Shown here piece by piece: positions 25,588-32,763 of a DNA stretch of 64,000 bases. The translations under genes were made by a program, and so were the position numbers. The first letter of the stretch is position 1, and every line of letters begins with the position of its first letter. The stretch comes from Microbispora hainanensis (GTDB lineage: Bacteria; Actinomycetota; Actinomycetes; Streptosporangiales; Streptosporangiaceae). The notes beneath the pieces were generated by a model, which made no database searches, was not told the origin of the DNA, and saw only the letters and a program-made list of their open reading frames with translations. Where the stretch lies: NCBI RefSeq assembly GCF_036186745.1, contig NZ_CP108086.1, positions 8,556,001 through 8,620,000 of the forward strand, in the 5' to 3' direction.

Positions 25588-28418
25588 CTCCGCCCGGGGA
25601 CTCGCTGGACGTAGATCCGCACGGCGTCGATCCGCACGCCATCGATCCGCACGCCATCGATCCGCACGGCGTCGATTTGCTCGGCAGGGCCGAGGCTGCC
25701 GTACGGCTCTCCGCGACCGACCCCCGGCTGGCCCTCGTGGAGGCGAGAGCCGTACTGGACCTGGCCGGGTGGCCGGGACCCGCGGGCGCGTACGGCGAGG
25801 CGGCGTCGGTGGCGCTGCGCGCGACCGCGCTGGCGGCCCGCGAGCTGGGCGACCTCGAGCTCGCCGGAGAGCGGCTGGAGGAGGCGATCACGGCGGGGCG
25901 CGGGTTTCCACGCCGGGTGGCGCAGGCCCGGATGTCGCTCGTCACCGTGCGGGCCCAGCTCGGCGACCCCGAGGGCGGGCTGCGCCTCGCCGACCTCGCC
26001 GAACGGGACCTCTCGGGAGCGGACCTCGCGAGGCTCGGCGTGCAGCGGTCGGTCGCCCTGATCCTGCTGGGACGGCACGAGGAGGCCGTACGGCACTGCG
26101 ACCGGGCGATCGGCCTGCTGGGCGACGACGCCCACTTCAGGGCGGGCGGGCTGCTCAACCGCGGCCTCGCGCACGCCTACCGTGAGCGGTATGCCGAGGC
26201 CGAGGCCGATCTCGCGGAGTGCGCCCGGCTTGCGAGGTCGGCCGGCCTGGACCACATCGCGATGCTGGCGGAGGGCAATCTGCCGTTCGTGGCGGCCCGG
26301 CGCGGCGACATCGCCGCCGCCTTCGCGCGATACCGGGCGGCCGAGGCGACCCTCTTCGGCTTTCCTGAACGGCTCGCGGTGATGCGCACGGACTTCGCCG
26401 AAGCGCTGCTGGCCGCGCGCCTGCCCGGTGAGGCACGCACGCTGCTCGAACAGGCCGTCCCCGAACTGGTGGCGGCCGGGGCGCAGGCGGCGGTGCCCGG
26501 CGCACGGCTGCTGCTCGCCCAGGCCGCGCTCCTCGCCGGGGACGCCACGCTGGCCGCGGCGACGGCGCGTACGGCGCTCGCGGAGCTGGACGCCCAGGGC
26601 AGGACGGCCTGGCTGCCCCTGGCCAGGGAGGTCGTCCTGCGCGCCCGCCTCGCGGAGACACCCGCACCACCGGACGCACCCGCGCACGAGGCGTCGGACG
26701 CCGAGAGCCTGGTCACCGATCTGGTCGCCTGCGCCGGCGAGCTCGCGGTGTGCGGATGGCCTGCTGCCTCGGCCGCGCTGCGGCTCACCGCCGCGGCGGC
26801 GGCCGTACGGCTGGGCGCGATCACGCAGGCCCGCGCCCAGCTCGACCACGCCGCCACCGCCACCCGCCCGCTCGTACGCTGGCACGCGGTGGCGATGCGG
26901 CATCGGTTGGACGGGGACCTCGATCAGGCCCTGATTGCCGCGGCCCGAGGAATCGAGGCCGTGCACTCCCCCGGCGACGCCGGTCCACTCGATGACCAGG
27001 CCGGTCCGCACGGCGACACCGCCGGTCCGCATGGTGACGCGGCAGGTCCCATCGGTGACGCGGCCGGTCCGCGCGACCGTGACGCGGCGCGGGACGCGGA
27101 GCTGCGGGTGCACGCGGCACGGCCGGCCGAGGACCTTGCCGCGCTCGGCCTGGAGATCGCCCTCGACCGGGCCCGACGGACGGGCGATGCCCGAACCGTG
27201 CTCGAATGGGCCGAACGGTGGCGGGCGGTCGTGCGCGGCGCCCCGGTTCCCGCGCCGCTGCTACACGGCAGCATGCCGACCGGGTCCAGGTTGCACGGCT
27301 TTATGCCGACCGGGTCCGGGCCGCACGGCGACCCGCCCGCCGGATCCGGGCTGCTCGTGGAGCTCGTACGGCGCGGCGACGACCTGTTCGCCGTCACGGC
27401 CGGCTCAGGGGGATGCACGCTGCGGTTCCTCGGCAGCTACCAGGCGGCAGTGGAGGCGACCGTGCGCATCAGGTATGGCCTGCGCCGCCGTGCCCTGCTC
27501 GACACCCTGCCCCGCCCCGGGCGCAACACCCCGCCCGGCCCCAGGCGCGACACCCCACCCGACGCTCCGCTTGACTACGGGCGCAGCACTCTGCGGGATG
27601 CGCCGGGCGGCGTGGATGCTTTTCCCATGTCAGTGGGCGAGGGACTCGCAGGGGAGCTGTGCGCGCTCGACCACGTTCTCCTGTCCGGTCCAGGCACCCT
27701 GTCGTTGGCGGGGAGCCCGCCCGGCAGCCCGGTGACGATCGTGCCCACCGGAGCGTTGTACACGCTGCCCTGGCCGCTGCTTCCCTCGCTACGCGGCAGG
27801 CCGGTGTCGGTGACCGCCGATGCCACCGCGTGGCTCGCCTCACGCCGAGGTCCGGCCGGAGCCCCTCTGGTGCTGTCGCTCGCGGGGCCGGGGCTCGATC
27901 ACGCCGAGGCCGAGGCCGACATGGTCGCCGCCGCGCACACTCGAGGGCGGCGCATCGGCGCGACCAGGGCGGAGGTGCTCCGCGCGATCGAGCAGGCCGA
28001 CGTGCTCCACATCGCCGCGCACGGGATGTTCAGCCCGCGCGGGCCCATGCTGTCGCAGATCACGCTCGACGACGGGCCGCTCATGGCCTACGACCTGCTG
28101 ACCGCGCGGCGGATCCCGCGTCTCGTCGTGCTGTCGGCCTGCGACGCGGGGATGGCCCACGCCCCGGTGGACGGCGCGGCGCTGGGCCTCGCCGGCGCCT
28201 TCCTCGACAGCGCCGCCCGCAACGGGGACGCCGCGTGCGTGGTGGCCGGTGTCGTGCCGGTGCGCGACGACGAGGCGCGAACGCTCATGACGCTCTTCCA
28301 CACGCTGCTGGCCGAGGGCCGCTCCCCCGCCGAGGCGCTCGCCCAGGCCGCCGAGAAGACGGCAGTGCCAGGCTTCGTCTGCTTCGGCGCCGGCGACGAA
28401 CCCCTCGCCACGAGCTGA
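25584..28418 (+). CDS. TPR-CHAT caspase-like protease
   Basis: The 944-residue protein has an N-terminal repeat of DPHxxI units, a long alpha-helical solenoid of TPR-like repeats (about 35-550) and a C-terminal CHAT domain (about 590-940) with the catalytic His813 (HIAAHGMF) and Cys853 (VLSACDAGM). CHAT proteases are caspase-fold cysteine proteases; one family member is the TPR-CHAT (Csx29) protease of type III-E CRISPR. No signal peptide is present. Several linkers are in-frame tandem repeats (15-, 21-, 30- and 24-bp units), apparently recent expansions. ATG 25584 overlaps the upstream stop. The partner sigma factor, 177-residue protein and subtilase lie immediately upstream. Confidence 0.9.
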   Translation: MTPPGDSLDVDPHGVDPHAIDPHAIDPHGVDLLGRAEAAVRLSATDPRLALVEARAVLDLAGWPGPAGAYGEAASVALRATALAARELGDLELAGERLEEAITAGRGFPRRVAQARMSLVTVRAQLGDPEGGLRLADLAERDLSGADLARLGVQRSVALILLGRHEEAVRHCDRAIGLLGDDAHFRAGGLLNRGLAHAYRERYAEAEADLAECARLARSAGLDHIAMLAEGNLPFVAARRGDIAAAFARYRAAEATLFGFPERLAVMRTDFAEALLAARLPGEARTLLEQAVPELVAAGAQAAVPGARLLLAQAALLAGDATLAAATARTALAELDAQGRTAWLPLAREVVLRARLAETPAPPDAPAHEASDAESLVTDLVACAGELAVCGWPAASAALRLTAAAAAVRLGAITQARAQLDHAATATRPLVRWHAVAMRHRLDGDLDQALIAAARGIEAVHSPGDAGPLDDQAGPHGDTAGPHGDAAGPIGDAAGPRDRDAARDAELRVHAARPAEDLAALGLEIALDRARRTGDARTVLEWAERWRAVVRGAPVPAPLLHGSMPTGSRLHGFMPTGSGPHGDPPAGSGLLVELVRRGDDLFAVTAGSGGCTLRFLGSYQAAVEATVRIRYGLRRRALLDTLPRPGRNTPPGPRRDTPPDAPLDYGRSTLRDAPGGVDAFPMSVGEGLAGELCALDHVLLSGPGTLSLAGSPPGSPVTIVPTGALYTLPWPLLPSLRGRPVSVTADATAWLASRRGPAGAPLVLSLAGPGLDHAEAEADMVAAAHTRGRRIGATRAEVLRAIEQADVLHIAAHGMFSPRGPMLSQITLDDGPLMAYDLLTARRIPRLVVLSACDAGMAHAPVDGAALGLAGAFLDSAARNGDAACVVAGVVPVRDDEARTLMTLFHTLLAEGRSPAEALAQAAEKTAVPGFVCFGAGDEPLATS
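25614..25673. repeat. 15-bp tandem repeat in the CHAT gene 5' end
   Basis: The unit GATCCGCACGSCRTC occurs four times in a row, encoding DPHGV/DPHAI pentads. Confidence 0.95.
26979..27077. repeat. 21-bp tandem repeat inside the CHAT gene
   Basis: About 4.7 copies of a unit of the form GCCGGTCCGCACGGCGACAC plus one base encode AGPHGDx repeats between the TPR region and the CHAT domain. Confidence 0.9.
27264..27330. repeat. 30-bp tandem repeat inside the CHAT gene
   Basis: Two full copies and a partial one encode HGxMPTGSxx decads just before the CHAT domain. Confidence 0.85.
27514..27561. repeat. 24-bp tandem repeat inside the CHAT gene
   Basis: Two copies beginning GCCCCGGGCGCAACACCCCG encode a Pro/Arg/Thr-rich linker within the CHAT domain region. 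Confidence 0.8.
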
Positions 28419-28467
28419 CGGCCCGCCACCGGACCAGCATCAGGACCCAGTGCCGGAGTCAGGCGTC

Positions 28468-28805
28468 ATGAGCTGGCTCCGGGACGATCGCCAGTATCCG
28501 GCACCGAAGCCAAACATCGCAGCCGACCATGCGAGCGAAGCTCCAGGACGCGCATCAGGATCCAGCAATGAAGCCGAGCAGCCAGGCGAGCAGCGGAACC
28601 AAGCGCGCGAGCCAAGCTCCGGGACGATCGCCAGGGTCCGGCACCGAAGCCAAGCACCGGAGCCGACCCCGCGAGCCGATCTCCGGCACGAGCGCCAGTG
28701 TCCAGCGCTGAAGCCGAGCACCCAGCCAAGCACCGGAGCCGACCCCGCGAGCAAAGCCCCGGACAGGCGCCAGGGTCGAGTGCTGGAACCGTGCCCAGCA
28801 TGGCC
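28468..28805. repeat. 63-75-bp minisatellite downstream of the CHAT gene
   Basis: Five diverged units, each opening with GCGAGC (ATGAGC in the first), continue with a CTCCGGGACGATCGCCAG-like core, then CCGGCACCGAAGCCAAGCA and end in GAGCCGACCCC. The region 28419-28885 contains no supported gene. Because units are multiples of three, both strands stay open, which produces misleading reading frames. Confidence 0.85.
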
Positions 28806-28885
28806 GGGTCACACGATCCCTCTGGGGCGTGCGCTCCAGCCGGGTCACACTTACCGGGGCCCAGCTCTGCAGCCGAGCGCCGAGG

Positions 28886-29698
28886 TCAGCCGGTCGCGAC
28901 CGGCCTGCTGGAGTCGGCGACCCAGTTGGACCACGAGCCGACGTACAGGGCCGCCGGCAGGCCGGCGATCTCCAGCGCGAGCACCTCGTGGGCGGCCGTG
29001 ACGCCCGATCCGCAGTACGCCCCGACGGGCACGCCCTCGACCGCTCCGAGGCTGTTGAAGCGCTCGCGGAGGAACTCCCTGTTGTGGAACCGGCCGCCGG
29101 GCTCGACGTTCTCGAAGGTCGGGGCGCTGATCGCACCGGGGACGTGCCCGGCGACCGGGTCGATCGGCTCCACCTCGCCCCGGTAGCGCTCGGCCGCCCT
29201 GGCGTCGAGCAGCACGCCGTCGGACGCCAGCGCGGCGGCCTGGTCGGCGTCGAGCACCGGCATCCCGCCCGGCCGCGCGGTGAAGTCGCCCGGCGGGACG
29301 GGAGCCTCGTCCTTGGTCAACGGGAGCCCGGCCCGGGTCCAGGCCCGCAGCCCGCCGTCGAGCACGCGTACGTCGCCGTGGCCGAAGTAACGCAGCGTCC
29401 ACCAGGCCCTGGCCGCCGCCGTCGAGTCGGCGTCGTCGTAGACGACCACCGGCCGGCCCTCGGACACTCCGAGGCGGCGCATCGCCTCCTGGAACGCCTC
29501 CGGCGTGGGCAGCGGATGCCGTCCGGCGGGCCCGGCCGGGGCTGCGAGGTCGGCGTCGAGGTCGCAGAAGACCGCGCCGGGTATGTGCGCCTCGTGGTAC
29601 GCCTCGATGCCGGGCGGCCCGCCCAGCCGCCAGCGAACGTCGAGGATCGAGGCGTCGCCGATCGCGGCGAGCTCCTCAGGAGTGATCAGCGGGCTCAT
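28886..29698 (-). CDS. Rhodanese-type sulfurtransferase (two-domain)
   Basis: The 270-residue enzyme has two rhodanese domains. The N-terminal one is inactive-like, and the C-terminal one carries the active-site loop CGSGVTA (AYCGSGVTAAHEVLALE). This loop is typical of mercaptopyruvate or thiosulfate sulfurtransferases of the SseA type. AAGGGG lies upstream of ATG 29698. It is the last gene on this strand after the isochorismatase-family and MFS genes and may be co-regulated by MarR, but the 142-bp gap leaves room for its own promoter. Confidence 0.92.
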   Translation of the reverse strand: MSPLITPEELAAIGDASILDVRWRLGGPPGIEAYHEAHIPGAVFCDLDADLAAPAGPAGRHPLPTPEAFQEAMRRLGVSEGRPVVVYDDADSTAAARAWWTLRYFGHGDVRVLDGGLRAWTRAGLPLTKDEAPVPPGDFTARPGGMPVLDADQAAALASDGVLLDARAAERYRGEVEPIDPVAGHVPGAISAPTFENVEPGGRFHNREFLRERFNSLGAVEGVPVGAYCGSGVTAAHEVLALEIAGLPAALYVGSWSNWVADSSRPVATG

Positions 29699-29840
29699 GC
29701 CATCCCCTTGCCTTCGCGCCCCTGCCGGACGGTGCCGCAGCCATTGTGCCAAGCCGGCGGCGTCCACCGTGCGGCGGCAGGCAGGGTCCGACGTGCCAAG
29801 GCGGAAGAGCGCGCTGCGAAGCAGGCAGGGGCCGCGCGGC

Positions 29841-30425
29841 TCAGGACCCGGTCGCGGCGAGCAGGCCGAGAATGTCAGCCGTCGTGCCGGTCTCACCGAG
29901 ACGCGGGAAGATCTTCTCGATGCAGTTGCGGTGGGCCTCCGGGTCGAGGTCGGTCATGGCGTCGGTCGCCAGGGTGACGTTGTATCCGTGCTCGTGGGCG
30001 GCACGCGCGGTCGACTCGACTCCGATGCTCGTGGCGACTCCGGTCAGCACGACCTGGGTGACGCGGCGGCGGCGCAGATGCAGGTCGAGGTCGGTGCCGT
30101 AGAAGGCCGACCAGTTGCGCTTGGTGACGACGATGTCGCCTGGGTGCCCGGCCAGGTCGTCGGCGATCTCGTCCCATCCGTCGGGCCGGGCCTGCCCGGC
30201 GCGCGGCAGGTCGGTGCGTCCCGGGACGGCGTCCGCGCCGTCGGCCGCTCCGGTGACGCGCACCAGGACGACCGGCAGGTCGCGCGCCCGGAATGCCTCG
30301 GCCAGCCGCACCGTCCGGGCGAGCACGTCGCTCGTGGAGTGCGGGCCGCCGGGTATGGCCAAGATGCCCTTCTGGAGGTCGACGACGACGAGCGCGGTCC
30401 TGGGGTCGAGCGTGGTCACGGGCAT
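29841..30425 (-). CDS. Isochorismatase-family protein (cysteine hydrolase fold)
   Basis: The 194-residue protein has Asp16 (VVVDLQKG) and Lys102 (VVTKRNWSAFYG) of the isochorismatase fold. Where nicotinamidase-type members have the nucleophilic Cys, it has Gly135 (TGVATSIGVESTA). It may therefore act like isochorismatases, which need no Cys, or be a binding protein. AAGGGAG precedes ATG 30425. It lies between the MFS exporter and the sulfurtransferase on the same strand, probably in the MarR-controlled operon. The substrate is unknown. Confidence 0.85.
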   Translation of the reverse strand: MPVTTLDPRTALVVVDLQKGILAIPGGPHSTSDVLARTVRLAEAFRARDLPVVLVRVTGAADGADAVPGRTDLPRAGQARPDGWDEIADDLAGHPGDIVVTKRNWSAFYGTDLDLHLRRRRVTQVVLTGVATSIGVESTARAAHEHGYNVTLATDAMTDLDPEAHRNCIEKIFPRLGETGTTADILGLLAATGS

Positions 30426-30474
30426 GGGAAAGCTCCCTTTCTGATGGATGGCCCTGATGGGATATGGGCGCTGA

Positions 30475-30547
30475 TGGGGATGGGCACCGATGAGATGGGC
30501 CCGGCTGGATGGGCCCTGGTGGATGGGCCCTGGTGGATGGGCCGGGA
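30475..30547. repeat. 13-14-bp tandem repeat between MFS and isochorismatase genes
   Basis: The unit GGATGGGCCCTGGT is repeated three to five times with small changes in the 125-bp gap between the MFS stop and the next start. Confidence 0.85.
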
Positions 30548-30550
30548 TGG

Positions 30551-31936
30551 TCAGGTGCGGCCGACGCGCCGTAGCGACCGGTCGACGAGGGTGCCGACCA
30601 GCAGCAGCGCCGAGACGCCCAGCAGAAGCAGGCTCAGCTCGTGCAGCCCGGTTGTGGTCGCGCCATCCCGGTAGAAGGTCGCGTTGGAGGCCGAGGCGCT
30701 CAGCGCGCCGAGATATCCGAACGTGCGCAGCAGCCCGGCTGAGGACCCCATGCGGGCCGGGTCGGCCTGCGCGTACAGCGCGTTCTGGTTGGCCAGCCCG
30801 TTGAGGCCCTGCGAGACGCCGACGAACGCGCCGGTCAGCGCCAGCAGCCATATCGGGCTGCCGGAGCCGGCCGTCAGCAGCGCGACACAGGCGGCGATCT
30901 GCGCCGCGGCGCCCACGGCGAGCTTGCCGCGCACCTCGGGGCGGCGGCCGGTGAGGGCGGTCACGGCGATGGCCGTCGCCGACATGGGCAGAAGCAGCAG
31001 CCCGGCGGCCGAGGGGCCGAGCGACCGGCTGTCCTGCAGCCACTGCGGGAAGCCGTACATGAAGGCGTAGGAGGTCGTGAAGGCCAGCCACTGCCTGCCG
31101 TAGGTGGCCAGCAGCGGCGGGTTGCCGCCCAGCACCCGCAGGTCGAGGAACGGCTGGGCCGTCCGCAGTTCCCGTACGGCGAAGCAGGTGCCGGCGATCA
31201 CGACGACCACGAGCAGCCACCAGAGGTCCCACGCCGGGTTCATCAGGAACGTCATGAACGCCGTGAGCGTGCCGGCGAACAGCGCCATGCCGAGCACGTC
31301 CAGTCCCCCGCCGCGTCGGGCGGCCGAGGAGCCGCGGGGCAGCCGCCGCGCGCCGAGGACGAGGCAGGCGGCCGAGAGCGGCACGTTGACGGCGAAGATG
31401 AGATGCCAGCCGCCCGCTCCGATGAGCAGGCCGCCCAGGGTCGGCCCGATGACCACGATGACCTGGTTGGAGATCGACAGCGCCGCCAGGATGCCGCTGG
31501 GACTTCGCATGCCGGTGCGGTCGGCCTCGGCCCGCAGTAGAAACATCGAGGCGGGATAGGCGGCGGAGGTTCCGATCCCGAGCAGGACGCGGGACACGAT
31601 CAGTACGCCGAGGGTGGGCGCGAGCACGCCGAGCAGCCCTGCGACGCCGACGAGTGCCGTGCCGGTCAGGTAGAGCGGCCGCGGGCCGAAGGTGTCCACC
31701 AGCCGCCCGATGACCGGCTGGCCGACCGCTGTGGCGAGGTAGAGCCCCGTCACCAGCCACGCCGTCTGCGCGGGCGAGGCGTGGAACCAGCGACCGATCG
31801 GCACGAGTGCCACCGCCAGCATCGACGAGTTGATCGGGTTGAGGATCGAGCCCAGGATCATCGGGACGATCAACCTGCGGTCGAAGCCGGAGTCCGATCG
31901 GCGTCCCACCCGGAAGACGGCGGCAACGCGCGTCAT
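30551..31936 (-). CDS. MFS transporter (drug-efflux type)
   Basis: The 461-residue protein has about 14 hydrophobic helices and MFS signatures: WLVTGLYLATAVGQPVIGRL with the loop 2-3 motif GRLVDTFGPRPLY, and a motif C-like VIGPTLGGLLIGAGGWHLIF. Proteins of the DHA2 family expel drugs or metabolites by proton antiport. ATG 31936 overlaps the TGA of a small repeat-derived ORF, which in turn overlaps the marR stop, so it is likely under MarR control. The exported compound is not known. Confidence 0.92.
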   Translation of the reverse strand: MTRVAAVFRVGRRSDSGFDRRLIVPMILGSILNPINSSMLAVALVPIGRWFHASPAQTAWLVTGLYLATAVGQPVIGRLVDTFGPRPLYLTGTALVGVAGLLGVLAPTLGVLIVSRVLLGIGTSAAYPASMFLLRAEADRTGMRSPSGILAALSISNQVIVVIGPTLGGLLIGAGGWHLIFAVNVPLSAACLVLGARRLPRGSSAARRGGGLDVLGMALFAGTLTAFMTFLMNPAWDLWWLLVVVVIAGTCFAVRELRTAQPFLDLRVLGGNPPLLATYGRQWLAFTTSYAFMYGFPQWLQDSRSLGPSAAGLLLLPMSATAIAVTALTGRRPEVRGKLAVGAAAQIAACVALLTAGSGSPIWLLALTGAFVGVSQGLNGLANQNALYAQADPARMGSSAGLLRTFGYLGALSASASNATFYRDGATTTGLHELSLLLLGVSALLLVGTLVDRSLRRVGRT

Positions 31937-32199
31937 GCCCGGACTCCGATCACGACGGTGCCCTGTTCACGAACGGCCCCGACCGCGACCGGCCTGGACC
32001 CTTCAGCCTCGGACACCGCCGACCCGGACACGACCGGCGCTGGCACAACCGCCCCGGCCACTTCCGGCCCGACCACGACGGTGCCCTGTTCACGAACGGC
32101 CCCGCCCACGACCGGCTTGAACACCGCCGACCCGGACACGACCGGCTTGAACACCGCTGGCGCGGATACCGCTGACCCGGCTACGACTGGGCCGGTCAC
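31933..32199 (-). CDS. Repeat-derived valine-rich 88-residue ORF between marR and MFS
   Basis: A GTG at 32199 overlaps the marR TGA by four bases, and the ORF's TGA overlaps the MFS ATG by four bases, so the frame joins both genes in the way operon genes do. The product is built of Val/Gly/Ala repeats: AVREQGTVVVG occurs at two sites 41 residues apart, and PVVSGSAV occurs twice. The repeat is a 123-bp duplication in DNA (for example a 30-bp identical block at 31951-31980 and 32074-32103). No family is recognised. It may be a new gene born from a minisatellite, or a translated spacer. Confidence 0.5.
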   Translation of the reverse strand: MTGPVVAGSAVSAPAVFKPVVSGSAVFKPVVGGAVREQGTVVVGPEVAGAVVPAPVVSGSAVSEAEGSRPVAVGAVREQGTVVIGVRA

Positions 32200-32636
32200 G
32201 ATTGAGCCACGGCGTCCAGCAGCGCCATCGCCTCGATGATCGTGCGCAGCTCCGCCTCGGTGCAGTGTGCCTGCAGCGCCCGTGCCAGCCACGCCTCACG
32301 CGCCCTCCGGTCGTCCAGGCGGCGCTCGCGCCCCGATTCGGTCAGCGTGACGAGCTGACGCCGGCCGTCCTCGGGATCGCGGTGGCGTTCGACCAGCCCG
32401 GCCCGTTCCAGTGCCTGGACGATCGCCGCCATCGACTGCGGCCTGACCCGCTCGGCCGCGGCCAGCTCACTGGCCGACGCCGGGCCGTGCTTGAACAGCC
32501 GCACCACCACGGAGACCTGTCCGGGGCTGAGGTCTCCCGCTGTGTCGAGCTCTCTCAGCCTGCGGACGAGCCGGCTGACCGCCACCCAGACGTCGCCGGC
32601 CGCCTGCGCCGCCGCCTCAGAGACGGCATCGCTCAT
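32196..32636 (-). CDS. MarR-family transcriptional regulator
   Basis: The 146-residue protein has the MarR winged-helix: LSPGQVSVVVRLFKHGP, ASELAAAERVRPQSMAAIVQ as recognition helix and RDPEDGRRQLVTLTESGRE as wing. It probably represses itself and the downstream transporter operon until a ligand binds. ATG 32636 is the start, with GGGAGTG upstream. Two identical palindromes lie upstream of its start, most likely its own operators. Confidence 0.93.
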   Translation of the reverse strand: MSDAVSEAAAQAAGDVWVAVSRLVRRLRELDTAGDLSPGQVSVVVRLFKHGPASASELAAAERVRPQSMAAIVQALERAGLVERHRDPEDGRRQLVTLTESGRERRLDDRRAREAWLARALQAHCTEAELRTIIEAMALLDAVAQS

Positions 32637-32656
32637 GGCACACTCCCAAAGAAAGA

Positions 32657-32668
32657 CAGTCCAGACTG
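32657..32668. promoter_or_regulatory. MarR operator candidate 1
   Basis: The palindrome CAGTCCAGACTG (arms CAGTC/GACTG, extended by A/T to ACAGTC-CA-GACTGT) lies 21 bases upstream of the marR start codon. Confidence 0.75.
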
Positions 32669-32684
32669 TACACCCAAAACTGCG

Positions 32685-32696
32685 CAGTCCAGACTG
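32685..32696. promoter_or_regulatory. MarR operator candidate 2
   Basis: The same 12-bp palindrome CAGTCCAGACTG is repeated exactly, 28 bp from the first copy (start to start), which would place two dimers at a similar face of the helix. Confidence 0.75.
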
Positions 32697-32763
32697 ATGA
32701 TCAAAGGGCATGTGGATCGACGGCGGCTCTCGCAGGGGCGGCAGCGCCCCGGCCGCACCAGCG

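Noticed and set aside
28468..28805. Possible CRISPR array
   Set aside because: The units are diverged tandem repeats of 63-75 bp without unique spacers between short identical repeats, and no cas genes are nearby.
28450..29001. Open frames on both strands over the minisatellite after the CHAT gene
   Set aside because: Units that are multiples of three keep frames open by chance. No ribosome site, codon bias or homology supports a protein.
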